Of a stretch of 64,000 nucleotides of DNA, positions 25,950 through 36,300 are shown piece after piece (the first letter of the stretch is position 1; each line of letters opens with the position of its first letter). The DNA comes from Bacteroides cellulosilyticus (GTDB lineage Bacteria; Bacteroidota; Bacteroidia; Bacteroidales; Bacteroidaceae). Where the stretch lies: positions 1,178,001 to 1,242,000 of the forward strand of contig NZ_CP081903.1 of NCBI RefSeq assembly GCF_020091405.1, in the 5' to 3' direction. The position numbers were made by a program, and so were the translations under genes. The notes under the pieces are model-generated. The model was not told the DNA's origin. It saw only the letters and a list, made by a program, of their open reading frames with translations, and ran no database searches.

Positions 25950-27035
25950 TTATACCAATGACTCCTTTATAAACTCCTTCATCTCCGGTGTATGTTCCTC
26001 GGCACTCTGAAGCAATTTGAACTGCGCTTTTGTACGTACAAGGTTGTGTTCCGGATATTTAATCTTATAATAAGTATCACCATTAATATAATCTGCCAGA
26101 AAACGAACACACTGCATGTAGGGGAACAACGCAGCGGCATACGGCAAGTTCTCAATCTCTATCGGAAGCAAAAAGACTTTAGCAGACTCCAGATAGCCTT
26201 TTGCAAACGCCTTAAAGATTGCCATATTGAAGTTCACATTATTCAGGTCTTTATCATCCTCGGCGCCCGTATTGGCTGCTGAACGAAGAAAGTCTCCAAA
26301 ATCAGAAAAGATAAAATTGGGCATTACGGTATCAAGATCAATCACGCAAAGCACCTTCCCTTCTTCATCGAACATCATATTGTTCACCTTCGTATCGCAA
26401 TGGCATACACGTTTAGGCAATTTACCCTCACGATACAAACGTTCACCTTTACACATTTCGTCCGCACGCTTTTCAATCTCATCCAGATAATATTGCACTT
26501 CTTTCACCCGACCTGCCGCATCCGCAGCCACGGCATCCCGAAGCTGTTTCAGACGAAACTCCATATTATGGAAGTCAGGAATCGTCTCTCCCAACGTATC
26601 CGGAATATCCGCAAGCATCGCCTGGAAATTGCCAAAAGCAACACCGGCATAATAAGAATATTCCGCATCCACCGTTTCATAAGTCTTTGCATTGGGAATG
26701 AAAGTCATGATGCGCCAATAGTTTTCGCCATCGTACCAATACGTTTTTCCCGTATCGGCAGGAATAAAAGAAAGTACCTTGCGGTCGATATCATCCGCTC
26801 CCTGTTCCGTAAGTTTCTTGCGGATATGCCGGGTAACGGCTTCAATGTTTGTCTGCAACATCTCCACATTCTGGAAGATAGCATGGTTGATACGTTGCAA
26901 TACATAGTCGGGCGCGTCGGCTTCCAGAGTAGTCACTTTGTACGTGTCATTGATCAGTCCGCTGCCCAAAGGCTGGATTTCGTTAACTGTACCCTTCGTA
27001 TTGAAATGGGATACAATGGATTGGAGGTTATTCAT
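25950..27035 (-). CDS. nahK: N-acetylhexosamine 1-kinase-like phosphotransferase
   Basis: Aminoglycoside-phosphotransferase fold. The N-terminal lobe starts NNLQSIVSHFNTKGTVNEIQPLGSGLINDTYKV with the nucleotide loop; YVLQRINHAIFQNVEMLQTNIEAV is the block typical of NahK-like kinases. The catalytic loop is HCDTKVNNMMF and the Mg-binding motif is VIDLDTVMPNFIFSDFGDFLR. 361 aa, cytoplasmic. It should convert free GalNAc or GlcNAc, released by GH88 action on unsaturated disaccharides, to the 1-phosphate. This fits its position divergent from the HTCS regulator gene and the operator-like element in its promoter. The symbol is assigned by family, not by tested activity. Confidence 0.82.
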   Translation of the reverse strand: MNNLQSIVSHFNTKGTVNEIQPLGSGLINDTYKVTTLEADAPDYVLQRINHAIFQNVEMLQTNIEAVTRHIRKKLTEQGADDIDRKVLSFIPADTGKTYWYDGENYWRIMTFIPNAKTYETVDAEYSYYAGVAFGNFQAMLADIPDTLGETIPDFHNMEFRLKQLRDAVAADAAGRVKEVQYYLDEIEKRADEMCKGERLYREGKLPKRVCHCDTKVNNMMFDEEGKVLCVIDLDTVMPNFIFSDFGDFLRSAANTGAEDDKDLNNVNFNMAIFKAFAKGYLESAKVFLLPIEIENLPYAAALFPYMQCVRFLADYINGDTYYKIKYPEHNLVRTKAQFKLLQSAEEHTPEMKEFIKESLV

Positions 27036-27066
27036 GATATTTTATAATAGATTTAAAATTGGTATG

Positions 27067-27074
27067 CAAATATA
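27067..27074 (-). promoter_or_regulatory. -7 box (TATATTTG) of nahK
   Basis: Perfect TAnnTTTG on the minus strand, 31 bases before the nahK ATG. Half-sites of the putative operator start exactly 37 and 58 bases upstream. Confidence 0.6.
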
Positions 27075-27098
27075 CGCCTTCCGAATGAAAGCAAAAGT

Positions 27099-27132
27099 CA
27101 AAATTCGTCCGACAAACGCCCAAAAATATACA
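27099..27132 (-). promoter_or_regulatory. Putative HTCS operator, nahK
   Basis: On the minus strand the first half-site TGTATATTTTTGGGC starts at 27132 (58 bases above the -7 box) and the second, CGGACGAATTTTG, starts at 27111 (37 bases above). The second shares 9 of 13 bases with the corresponding half-site of the 53.6-kb operon (TGTACGATTTATG). The site lies between the divergent nahK and HTCS genes. Confidence 0.55.
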
Positions 27133-27193
27133 TTTCGACAGACATAACCATAAAAAACAGCCAATAAACATTCCCCCTTTGAGCAAAACGCCT

Positions 27194-27201
27194 TATATTT
27201 G
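27194..27201 (+). promoter_or_regulatory. -7 box (TATATTTG) of the HTCS gene
   Basis: Perfect TAnnTTTG, 31 bases before the GTG start. A TTTG at 27178-27181 is present but closer than the usual -33 spacing. Confidence 0.5.
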
Positions 27202-27231
27202 TGTTTGGAACCTTAAAATACCGGAGGAAAA

Positions 27232-30200
27232 GTGCAAAAGTTTATCAGAACGCTGTTTCTTGTTTTAGTAAGCATAGTTACGGCAAACGTACACAGCCAG
27301 AATATCACTTTCAATCATCTGACCACCGACGACGGCCTATCTCAGTTTAGTGTCAACAGTTTGTATATTGATGAAAATGGTATCTTATGGATTGGTACGC
27401 GCGAAGGTTTGAACCGTTACAATGGAAACGATATACAGACTTACAAACTGAACAAAAACGATCCCTACAGCCTTTTCTGTAACACCGTGCTCCGCATGGC
27501 AGGCGACCAGAACGGGAAAATCTACCTGCTCTGTACCGAAGGGGTTGCCCAGTTCGACCTGACTACCCAACGCTTCACCACCCTCCTGCAAGGAAATATC
27601 AATAGCATATATTATAAAAACGGCCTTTTCATCGGAAAAAAGAACGAAATATACCGCTACAATGAGCAAACCGACAACTTCGATCTTTATTACCAGATGG
27701 CAGGAGAAAACATCGAAATATCCTGCATGTTCGAAGACAAAGGACACATGTGGATAGGAACCACCAGCGAAGGTGTGTTCAATCTGAAAATAGACGAGCA
27801 TCTGCTAACCCACCCCATCGAGAAAGGAAATATCACCAGCATTTACCAGGACAATGCAGGCGAACTGTGGATCGGAAGCTGGGAAAAGGGACTCTTCCGG
27901 GTGAAAACAGACGGAAGCATCGAGAACCTGCGAAACGACCCGAAGAACCCGCACAGCATATCTTCCGATTTCGTGAGAGCCTGCTGTGAGGATAATCTTG
28001 GCAATATCTGGATAGGAACCTTCAACGGTCTGAACCGGTACAACAAAACAACAGGACTTTTCCAGAACCATACCTCCAACGAGATGCAGAATGAAGGACT
28101 TACACACTCGTCCATCTGGTGCATCGTAAAAGATAATCAGGGTACCTTATGGCTGGGTACTTACTTCGGCGGTGTCAATTACTTCAACCCCGAATACGAA
28201 ATCTATACCCGGTACAAAGCTTCCATCCATGAAGAAGAAGGACTAAGCAGCCCCGTAGTCGGACGCACCATCGAAGATAAGAACGGAAATCTGTGGATTG
28301 GCACGGAGGGAGGCGGACTGAACTTCTATAACCGCCGGACACGTGAGTTCAAGTGGTATCTTGCCGGACAGGGACGCAACAGCATCTCCCACAGCAATGT
28401 GAAAGCCCTTTACTATGATCCCGCAAAGGAAATCATCTGGATAGGAACCCATCTTGGCGGACTGAACAAACTGGATATCCGCACAGGCGCATTCACGCAT
28501 TATCTGATGGAAGAAGGGAATCCGGAAACTCTTCCGTCCAATATAGTTCGCGACATAACCCCCTACCAGGACCAATTGATTGTTGCTACCCAAAACGGTG
28601 TGTGCCTGTTCAATCCTCAGACCGGGAAATGCCAACAGCTCTTTAAAGATAGCAAAGAAGGGCGTAAGATAGCTATGGTTGCAGATGTAGAGGTAGATAA
28701 TAACGGCACGCTCTGGATTGCCGCCACAGGCGAAGGTATCTTCTCCTACCGCTTCGATACCAACAAGTTGACCAATTACCGTCACGACGGGACGCAAGCG
28801 CACAGCCTCAGCAACAATAATGTGAACAACATTATGCAGGACAGCAAGGGTAACTTGTGGTTCTCCACTTCAGGAAGCGGCCTCGACCTGTACCGTCCCG
28901 CTACCAACGATTTCGAAAACTTCGACAAGGGCAAGAACGGACTTGTCAGCGATTGCATCTACGATACACAAGAATCCCCCGTCAGCGGTAAACTGATACT
29001 GATTACCAATCAGGGCTTCTCCATCTTCGATCAGAAAGCGGAAAAGTTCCAGAACTACAGCGTGGAGAACGGTTTTCCACTGACAGCTGTCAATGAAAAC
29101 GCGCTTTGCGTGACACGCGACGGAGAAATCTTCCTTGGCGGTACGCAAGGTATGCTCTCATTCAATGAACTGGAACTTAATTTCACCCCGAAGCCTTATA
29201 AGATCATCCTTTCCCGCCTCATTGTAAACGGTTCCGAAGTAAAAGTGAGCGATGAAACGGGCATTTTGACGCAATCCCTATGCCATACGCAGGAAATCAC
29301 CCTGAATGCCAATCAGACAATGTTCAGCATCGAGTTTGCCACTTCCAATTACGTGGCTGCCAATAAGGATGAAATCATCTACAAGCTGGAAGGCTTCTCC
29401 GACGATTGGAACAGCACGCGTGGCCAACCTATCATCACCTACACAAACCTGAATGCCGGAACATACAATCTGCTGATTAAGCCTAAAGGAAAGGAAGAGT
29501 CGCTTTGTCCGCAAGTACACCTGACAATTCATGTACTGCCACCTTATTATAAGACTCCGCTCGCCTATCTTATTTATCTGATAGTGACCGGCATCCTTTT
29601 GTGGTATCTGGTGAAGACATACAAATCAAGAATCAAGCTGCGTGAATCGTTGAAGTACGAACAGAAGCATATACAAGACGTGGAAGCGCTGAACCAATCG
29701 AAATTACGCTTCTTCACCAACATCTCTCACGAGTTCCGCACACCGCTTACGCTCATCGTGTCGCAGGTGGAAACCCTGATGCAATTGCAAAACTTCACAC
29801 CCACCATTTATAATAAGATACTGAGCATTTACCAGAACAGCATCCAATTGCGCGAGCTCATCACCGAGCTCCTTGACTTCCGCAAACAGGAACAAGGACA
29901 CATGAAGGTAAAAGTCAGCCCGCACAACATCGTGCATTTCCTTTATGAGAATTACCTCATCTTCATGGAATATGCAAGCAGCAAGCAGATCAATTTCAAC
30001 TTCGAGAAAGACAGTGAAGGTCTGGAAGTGTGGTATGACCAGAAGCAAATGCAGAAGGTAATCAACAACCTGTTATCCAATGCCATCAAGCATACCCAAG
30101 CCGAAGATACCATCACACTCAGCATCACCACCGAAGGCAATGAAGCCGTAATTCGCGTGACTGATACAGGCAGCGGCATCGACGCCAAAGAAGTAGATAA

Positions 30201-31305
30201 GATATTCGACCGCTTCTATCAGACAGAGCAGATGGACAGTCTCACCACCGGCGTAGGTACCGGTATCGGTCTGGCTTTGACCAAAGGCATCGTCGAACTG
30301 CACCACGGCACCATCAAGGTAGAAAGCGAACTGGGCAAAGGTAGCAGCTTCATCGTCCGCCTCCGCTTGGGCAACGCCCACTTCAATGCCGAGGAAATCA
30401 GCAAGAAGAACGAAGACGTACAGCAAATAGAGCAACCGCAAACTTCCGAAATAGACGCTTCACTCAAAGCCGAACTGGAAGAAAATGCCCCGATTAAGCG
30501 TATGCCTGATGTCAAGATGGTTATCGTGGAAGACAACGCCTCCATTCGTGAGATGTTGGAAAACATCTTCCGCCCATTCTATCAGGTGCTGACAGCCGCA
30601 GACGGTGAAGAAGGTCTGGAGCTGATACAGAAGGAAATGCCGAATATTGTGGTAAGCGACGTCGTTATGCCCAAAATGTCCGGTACCGAACTCTGCAAAC
30701 TGATTAAGAATGATTTCAATACCTGCCACATACCGGTAGTACTGCTTACCGCACGAACTGCCGTAGAGCAGAACATTGAAGGACTGCGCATCGGTGCGGA
30801 CGATTACATCACCAAACCATTCAATACGAATCTGTTGATTTCGCGTTGTAACAACCTGGTAAATTCACGCATTCTCTTGCAGGAAAAGTTCAGTAAACAA
30901 CCACAGGCTTATGCGCAGATGCTTGCCACCAACCCGATAGATAAGGAAATCCTGGACCGCGCCATCAGCATCATCGAAAAGAATCTGGATAATACGGAAT
31001 TTAATGTCAACATCTTCGCCCGCGAAATGGCTATGGCACGCACCAACCTGTTCACCAAACTGAAAGCCATCACCGGACAAACACCGAATGACTTCATCCT
31101 GACCATCCGCCTGAAAAAAGGCGCCCTGATGTTGCGGAACAACCCGGAACTGAACATCACCGAGATATCGGACAAGATAGGTTTCAGCTCTTCGCGCTAC
31201 TTCTCAAAGTGTTTCAAGGATGTATATCACGTCAGTCCGCTTGCCTACCGCAAAGGGGAAGACGCCGACAAAGAGGAGAAAAACGAGGAAGACGAAGAGG
31301 GCTGA
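27232..31305 (+). CDS. Hybrid two-component system regulator (HTCS)
   Basis: 1357-aa one-protein sensor and transcription factor. Domains in order: signal peptide (1-23); two seven-bladed propellers of repeated (D/E)-x-x-G-x-(L/I)-W-(I/F) blades to about 680; Y_Y_Y domain (690-770) in the periplasm; TM helix about 774-796; histidine kinase with phospho-acceptor His833 in NISHEFRTPLTLI and ATPase boxes NNLLSNAIKH and DTGSGID; receiver with Asp1143 in VVSDVVMPKMSG; AraC-type HTH at about 1250-1345. The start is GTG, with a Shine-Dalgarno-like GGAGG at 27223-27227, unusual for Bacteroides. Its position next to sulfatase-susC matches the B. thetaiotaomicron BT3334 chondroitin sulfate regulator. 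It probably senses an unsaturated disaccharide and binds the element described upstream of susC. Confidence 0.95.
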   Translation: MQKFIRTLFLVLVSIVTANVHSQNITFNHLTTDDGLSQFSVNSLYIDENGILWIGTREGLNRYNGNDIQTYKLNKNDPYSLFCNTVLRMAGDQNGKIYLLCTEGVAQFDLTTQRFTTLLQGNINSIYYKNGLFIGKKNEIYRYNEQTDNFDLYYQMAGENIEISCMFEDKGHMWIGTTSEGVFNLKIDEHLLTHPIEKGNITSIYQDNAGELWIGSWEKGLFRVKTDGSIENLRNDPKNPHSISSDFVRACCEDNLGNIWIGTFNGLNRYNKTTGLFQNHTSNEMQNEGLTHSSIWCIVKDNQGTLWLGTYFGGVNYFNPEYEIYTRYKASIHEEEGLSSPVVGRTIEDKNGNLWIGTEGGGLNFYNRRTREFKWYLAGQGRNSISHSNVKALYYDPAKEIIWIGTHLGGLNKLDIRTGAFTHYLMEEGNPETLPSNIVRDITPYQDQLIVATQNGVCLFNPQTGKCQQLFKDSKEGRKIAMVADVEVDNNGTLWIAATGEGIFSYRFDTNKLTNYRHDGTQAHSLSNNNVNNIMQDSKGNLWFSTSGSGLDLYRPATNDFENFDKGKNGLVSDCIYDTQESPVSGKLILITNQGFSIFDQKAEKFQNYSVENGFPLTAVNENALCVTRDGEIFLGGTQGMLSFNELELNFTPKPYKIILSRLIVNGSEVKVSDETGILTQSLCHTQEITLNANQTMFSIEFATSNYVAANKDEIIYKLEGFSDDWNSTRGQPIITYTNLNAGTYNLLIKPKGKEESLCPQVHLTIHVLPPYYKTPLAYLIYLIVTGILLWYLVKTYKSRIKLRESLKYEQKHIQDVEALNQSKLRFFTNISHEFRTPLTLIVSQVETLMQLQNFTPTIYNKILSIYQNSIQLRELITELLDFRKQEQGHMKVKVSPHNIVHFLYENYLIFMEYASSKQINFNFEKDSEGLEVWYDQKQMQKVINNLLSNAIKHTQAEDTITLSITTEGNEAVIRVTDTGSGIDAKEVDKIFDRFYQTEQMDSLTTGVGTGIGLALTKGIVELHHGTIKVESELGKGSSFIVRLRLGNAHFNAEEISKKNEDVQQIEQPQTSEIDASLKAELEENAPIKRMPDVKMVIVEDNASIREMLENIFRPFYQVLTAADGEEGLELIQKEMPNIVVSDVVMPKMSGTELCKLIKNDFNTCHIPVVLLTARTAVEQNIEGLRIGADDYITKPFNTNLLISRCNNLVNSRILLQEKFSKQPQAYAQMLATNPIDKEILDRAISIIEKNLDNTEFNVNIFAREMAMARTNLFTKLKAITGQTPNDFILTIRLKKGALMLRNNPELNITEISDKIGFSSSRYFSKCFKDVYHVSPLAYRKGEDADKEEKNEEDEEG

Positions 31306-31330
31306 CGAACCACTTAAATGTTCCACTCCG

Positions 31331-31462
31331 TTCCACCGAATTGAAACAAAAGATTCTCTCTTGAGAAACAAAACTTTCTTGCCTAAGGAACAAGAGTTTC
31401 TTGCCTGAGAAACAAACGCTCCAATACGGTGGAACAGAAGTGTCACTACCATGAAACGGAAT
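31331..31462. repeat. 22-bp tandem array (locus 2)
   Basis: Six successive 22-base units begin at 31331, 31353, 31375, 31397, 31419 and 31441. Units 2-4 are clearly alike (TTTCTTGCCTGAGAAACAAACG type); units 1, 5 and 6 keep GAAACAAAAG, GGAACAGAAG or GAAACGGAAT at the same phase. Most units contain an inverted pair, for example TTTCT/AGAAA, TTCTC/GAGAA and TCCA/TGGA. It fills most of the gap between the HTCS gene and the sulfatase gene. Confidence 0.75.
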
Positions 31463-31498
31463 TGGCAATAGATTCGCCCTCATTACGGCATTGAACTT

Positions 31499-31532
31499 TG
31501 TACATTTTCGCCCTTCTCCTGTACTTCATTAT
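31499..31532 (+). promoter_or_regulatory. Putative HTCS operator, sulfatase gene
   Basis: TGTACATTTTCGCCC begins at 31499, 57 bases above the -7 box, and TGTACTTCATTAT begins at 31520, 36 bases above it. The intervening GCCCTTCTCCTGTA matches the GH88 site (GCCCTTTTCCTGTA) at 13 of 14 positions. Confidence 0.5.
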
Positions 31533-31555
31533 ACACATAATCCGGAGAAAGCCAT

Positions 31556-31563
31556 TACCTTTG
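31556..31563 (+). promoter_or_regulatory. -7 box (TACCTTTG) of the sulfatase gene
   Basis: Perfect TAnnTTTG, 33 bases before the ATG at 31597. Confidence 0.55.
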
Positions 31564-31596
31564 ACCTCAGAAATAACAATCTAAAGTCAAAGAACT

Positions 31597-33156
31597 ATGA
31601 AACAATTTTCCCCTTTATGGTCTCTTCTCCCGGGCGCAGCCCTGATAGCCGGATGCGGAAATCCATCGAAAAAAGAAGCCACCGACCACACCCGTCAGAA
31701 ACCTAATGTAATATATCTGATTGCCGACGACCTGGGCATCGGTGACTTGAGTTGCTATGGCGCTACCAAGATAAGCACTCCCAACATCGACCGCCTTGCC
31801 GGACAAGGTGTACAGTTCACCAATGCCTATGCCACTTCCTCTACCAGTACTCCTTCCCGCTTCGGTCTGTTGACGGGCATGTATCCCTGGCGACAGGAGA
31901 ACACGGGAATCGCTCCGGGTAACTCTGAACTGATTATCGACACAGCCTGTGTCACTATGGCCGATATGTTCAAGGCAGAAGGCTATGCCACCGGTGCCGT
32001 AGGCAAATGGCATCTGGGACTCGGTCCCAAAGGTGGTACGGACTTCAATCATCTGATAAAGCCTAATACCCAGGATATAGGCTTTGATTACGAATACATC
32101 ATTCCCGCCACGGTTGACCGTGTACCTTGCGTATTCGTTGAAAACGGACATGTAGTAGGTTTAGATCCCAACGATCCCATTACCGTCAACTATAACCACA
32201 AAGTGGGTGACTGGCCTACCGGATTGGAGAATCCGGAACTTGTAAAGCTGAAACCCAGCCAGGGGCATAACAATACGATTGTGAATGGTATTCCCCGCAT
32301 TGGTTGGATGACCGGTGGTAAATCTGCTCTTTGGGTGGATGAGGACATTGCAGATGTAATCACAGGTAAAGCAAAAGATTTTATTATCAAGCATAAAGAC
32401 GAACCTTTCTTTATGTACATGGGTACGCAAGATGTACATGTTCCACGCGTCCCCCACGCCCGTTTCGCCGGAAAGAGCGGTATGGGAACCCGTGGTGACG
32501 TAATCCTGCAACTGGACTGGACTGTGGGTGAGATTATGAATACTCTGGACAGTCTGAACCTTGCGGATAACACCATCTTTGTATTCTGTAGTGATAACGG
32601 CCCTGTCATTGACGACGGTTATCAGGATCAGGCCCTCGAACTGCTGAACGGTCACACTCCTATGAAGCAATACCGTGGTGGAAAGTACAGTGCCTATGAA
32701 GCCGGAACACGTATTCCCTTTATTGTACGTTGGCCTGCCGGTATTCAGCCTTGCAAACAGCAAGCTCTATTCTCTATGATCGATGTGTATGCTTCTTTAG
32801 CCGCGTTACTGAATCATCCGCTTACACCTGCAACTGTTGCTCCCGACAGCCGTGACCAACTGGCCACTTTCTTAGGGAAAGACAATACCGGATGCGACTA
32901 TGTAGTACAGCAGAATTTGAACAATACTTTATCGATTATTCAAGGAACATGGAAGTACATCGAGCCAAGTGATAAGCCCGCCATCGAACACTGGACTAAA
33001 ATGGAGTTAGGGAATGATCCAAAGCCCCAACTGTACAATATTTCCATAGATCCGTCGGAGAAAGATAACGTTGCAGCAGCACATCCGGAGATGGTAAAAG
33101 AGCTTTCAGCACTACTGGAACAGGTGAAGGCCGGAAAGAACCAAGGAATAAAGTAA
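31597..33156 (+). CDS. Ser-type S1 sulfatase lipoprotein, probable GalNAc-6-O-sulfatase
   Basis: 519 aa; lipobox LIAGC with Cys20. N-terminal metal-binding LIADDLGIGDLSCYG, maturation motif STPSRFGLLTG with the modified Ser84, then GKWHLGLG, TQDVHVPRVPHARF and VFCSDNGPVIDDG complete the formylglycine-sulfatase active-site set. The order HTCS - sulfatase - susC - susD equals that of the B. thetaiotaomicron chondroitin sulfate locus, where the equivalent gene (BT3333) is described as an exo N-acetylgalactosamine 6-O-sulfatase; that specificity is inferred here. It has its own promoter with an operator-like site. Confidence 0.88.
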   Translation: MKQFSPLWSLLPGAALIAGCGNPSKKEATDHTRQKPNVIYLIADDLGIGDLSCYGATKISTPNIDRLAGQGVQFTNAYATSSTSTPSRFGLLTGMYPWRQENTGIAPGNSELIIDTACVTMADMFKAEGYATGAVGKWHLGLGPKGGTDFNHLIKPNTQDIGFDYEYIIPATVDRVPCVFVENGHVVGLDPNDPITVNYNHKVGDWPTGLENPELVKLKPSQGHNNTIVNGIPRIGWMTGGKSALWVDEDIADVITGKAKDFIIKHKDEPFFMYMGTQDVHVPRVPHARFAGKSGMGTRGDVILQLDWTVGEIMNTLDSLNLADNTIFVFCSDNGPVIDDGYQDQALELLNGHTPMKQYRGGKYSAYEAGTRIPFIVRWPAGIQPCKQQALFSMIDVYASLAALLNHPLTPATVAPDSRDQLATFLGKDNTGCDYVVQQNLNNTLSIIQGTWKYIEPSDKPAIEHWTKMELGNDPKPQLYNISIDPSEKDNVAAAHPEMVKELSALLEQVKAGKNQGIK

Positions 33157-33190
33157 GGAATCGTACAGAACGGGGGTTCTTTATCAAGAA

Positions 33191-33229
33191 TGTACAAATT
33201 CGTACTTTTTGCGAACTATTAACGAAAGT
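33191..33229 (+). promoter_or_regulatory. Putative HTCS operator, first susC
   Basis: A 39-base block matches the block before the second susC (41213-41251) at 35 positions. It contains TGTACAAATTCGTAC (near-palindromic, 58 bases above the -7 box) and CGAACTATTAACGAAAGT (37 bases above). Its 3' end lies 19 bases from the -7 box, exactly as in the second copy, so it occupies the position of a -33 element. Confidence 0.75.
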
Positions 33230-33248
33230 AGACTTCTATCCAATCGCA

Positions 33249-33256
33249 TACATTTG
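33249..33256 (+). promoter_or_regulatory. -7 box (TACATTTG) of the first susC
   Basis: Perfect TAnnTTTG, 66 bases before the susC ATG, at a fixed 19-base distance from the operator-like block. Confidence 0.65.
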
Positions 33257-33322
33257 CGTTGGAATTCGAGTCGTTTAACGATAAAGAACAACCTTTTTTA
33301 ATAACTAATTAATTTAATATTT

Positions 33323-36300
33323 ATGAAACAGAAATCAAGCCTCTTGAAAGCGCTAAGTATCATGTTACTTTTTGTTCTGTTTGCAACACAAGCAAAAGCA
33401 CAGGGAATAACAGTTACTGGTACTGTAAACGACAACTTAGGTCCTGTTATCGGTGCATCCGTAGTGGTAAAAGGAACCGTTAATGGTTGCATTACAGATT
33501 TGGATGGAAACTTCAAATTAACAAATGTACCTTCAAAAGGTACTTTAGTCGTATCTTTTGTAGGTTACCAGACACAAGAGATTGCTGTCAACAATCAAAC
33601 GAAATTCACTATTAATTTAAAGGAAGATGCTCAACAACTGGATGAAGTCGTTGTTGTGGCAGTGGGGTATGGTGACGTAAAGCGTCGCGACTTAACCGGT
33701 TCTATCGGTAAAGCCAATATGGATGACCTGACAAAAACTCCTATCAACAATATTGCCGAATCTCTAGGCGGACGTATAGCAGGTGTTCAGGTGTCTTCTT
33801 CCGACGGTGGCCTAGGAGATAACTTCAATATTGTTATTCGCGGTGCCGGCTCATTAACCCAAAGTACTGCTCCTCTTTATGTTATTGACGGTTTTCCAAT
33901 GGAAAGCTCAAGTATGGGCGCGCTCAATCCAAACGACATCGAATCAATTGACGTACTAAAAGATGCTTCAGCCACAGCTATTTATGGTTCCCGTGGTGCC
34001 AATGGCGTCGTTATCATTACCACTAAAAAAGGCAAAGCCGGAAAAACAATGGTTACCTATAACGGTAGCGTAAGTTTTAGTACTGTTAGAAACAAAATGG
34101 ATGTCATGAATGCCTATGATTTTGCATGTATGCAGAAAGAAATCATGGCAGGCAATACAAAAGAAGTAGACGGTGAAATGGTTGACGAATTTGAATACTT
34201 TTATTTAAAGAACGGACTGACACTTGACGATTATAAAACAATGAAGAATTATAACTGGCAAGATGAAATCTATCGTACTGCTTTAAGTCATAACCATCAC
34301 GTTGCTTTAAGCGGTGGTACGGACAAAATGGACTACACCGCATCTCTGTCATACAGCAACCAAGAAGGCGTTATTATACGTTCCGATTTAAATCGCTATC
34401 AAGGTCGTTTCAACTTGAATCAAAGAATCAACAAGAGCATTAAAGTTAATGCGAATGTTAACTATGCCAGTGTTACTCAGAATGGTCCTAATCCATCTAT
34501 CAACACTTCTCAGTCTTCCAACTCATTAATGTACAGTGTATGGGGCTACCGCCCTGTTTCCCCTTCCGGTTCCGACCTTTTGGCAGAACTTTATGACGAA
34601 GATGTAGATATAAACAATGATTATCGATTCAATCCGGTAAAATCTGCACAAAACGAATATCGCCGTAAGATTACAAATACCCTGCAAGCTAATTTGGGTG
34701 TAGAATGGGAAATCATCAAGAACCTGAAGTTAAAAGTAACAGCCGGCTATACAGGCAAAGACTATAAGAACGAAGAATTCAACAATTCTCAAACACGTAC
34801 CGGTAATAGTCATCCGAATAATACTCAGAGTAAGGGAGTCAATGCCTATCTATATCAATCAGAAAGCAGAAGCTATCTGAATGAGAATACGTTGAGTTAT
34901 GTTTTCAACAAGAAAAAACATAATCTAAACACCCTGTTGGGTATTACTTTCCAGAAAAACACCAGCTACTATCATGATGTCAGCGTTTCTCATATTACTA
35001 ATGAATCATTAGGCATGGCTGGCTTAGGAAATGGTGATGTTCCTGTTGTCAGCGCTTCTAAGGGAGAAAATGCTCTGATGTCTTATTTGGGACGCTTAAA
35101 CTACAATTATGATTCAAAATATTACGTTACTTTCTCCATGCGTGCTGATGGTTCATCCAAATTTGCACCAGGCAATCGTTGGGGGTATTTCCCTTCAGGC
35201 TCACTGGCTTGGGCTTTTGGACGTGAAAATTTTGTAAAAGATAATCTTACATGGCTATCTAATGGTAAATTGCGTGTCAGCTACGGTCTCACAGGTAACA
35301 ATCGTATTGGAGATTATGATTACATGGCTCGCTTGTATGCAAGTGAGAACACTTACAAATATCCTTGGGACAGCACTTTCTATCCAGGATACTATGTTTC
35401 CAGCATTGCTAATCCTAACCTAAAATGGGAAACGACCGAGCAATATGACTTTGGTTTGGATTTAGGCTTCTTGGATGGACGCTTAAACCTGAATATTGAC
35501 TACTATATCAAAACAACCAAAGATCTGCTGATGAATGCCGATACTCCTGCCAGTTCCGGTTATGCTACTACCCGTCTTAACATTGGAGAGTTACGCAATA
35601 CAGGATTTGAAGTTACTTTAGAAAGTACTAACATACAGAATAAGAACTTTACCTGGTCATCCAGCTTCAATATAGCATTCAATAAAAATAAAATCTTGTC
35701 TTTGAACTACGGACAGGAACAGATGACAAGTTACATCAGCTGGGATCAGAAATTCAGAAATCAGATAGCCTATGTCAGTCGGGTAGGCGAATCTGCCGGT
35801 AAAATGTATGGTTTCGTATATGATGGAACATATAAAGAAGAAGACTTCAATATCACTATCAATGAAAACGGGAAGAAAACTTACGAACTGAAACCAGGAG
35901 TTCCTAAATTTAAAGATGGTTGCCAACCCGGTGATCCAAAATATAAGAACGTCGATGGCAGCGAAGATAATCTGATCACAGATAATGACCGGACAGTAAT
36001 TGGCAACGGACATCCACTGCATACAGGTGGTTTCACTAACAATTTTGTCTATAAAAACTGGGATTTAAATATTTTCTTGCAATGGAGCTACGGTAATGAT
36101 ATATTCAATGTGAATCGTCTCGTAATGGAAAATCCAGGAGCTAAAAAACAGTTGAACCAGTTCGCATCTTATAAGAATCGCTGGAGTGAAAGCAATCCTA
36201 CCAGCAACATCCCCCGTGTAAGAGCAGTTGGTGCTGATGAATACAGCTCACTGTACGTAGAAGATGGATCATTCCTGAAATTGAAAACAATCTCTTTAGG

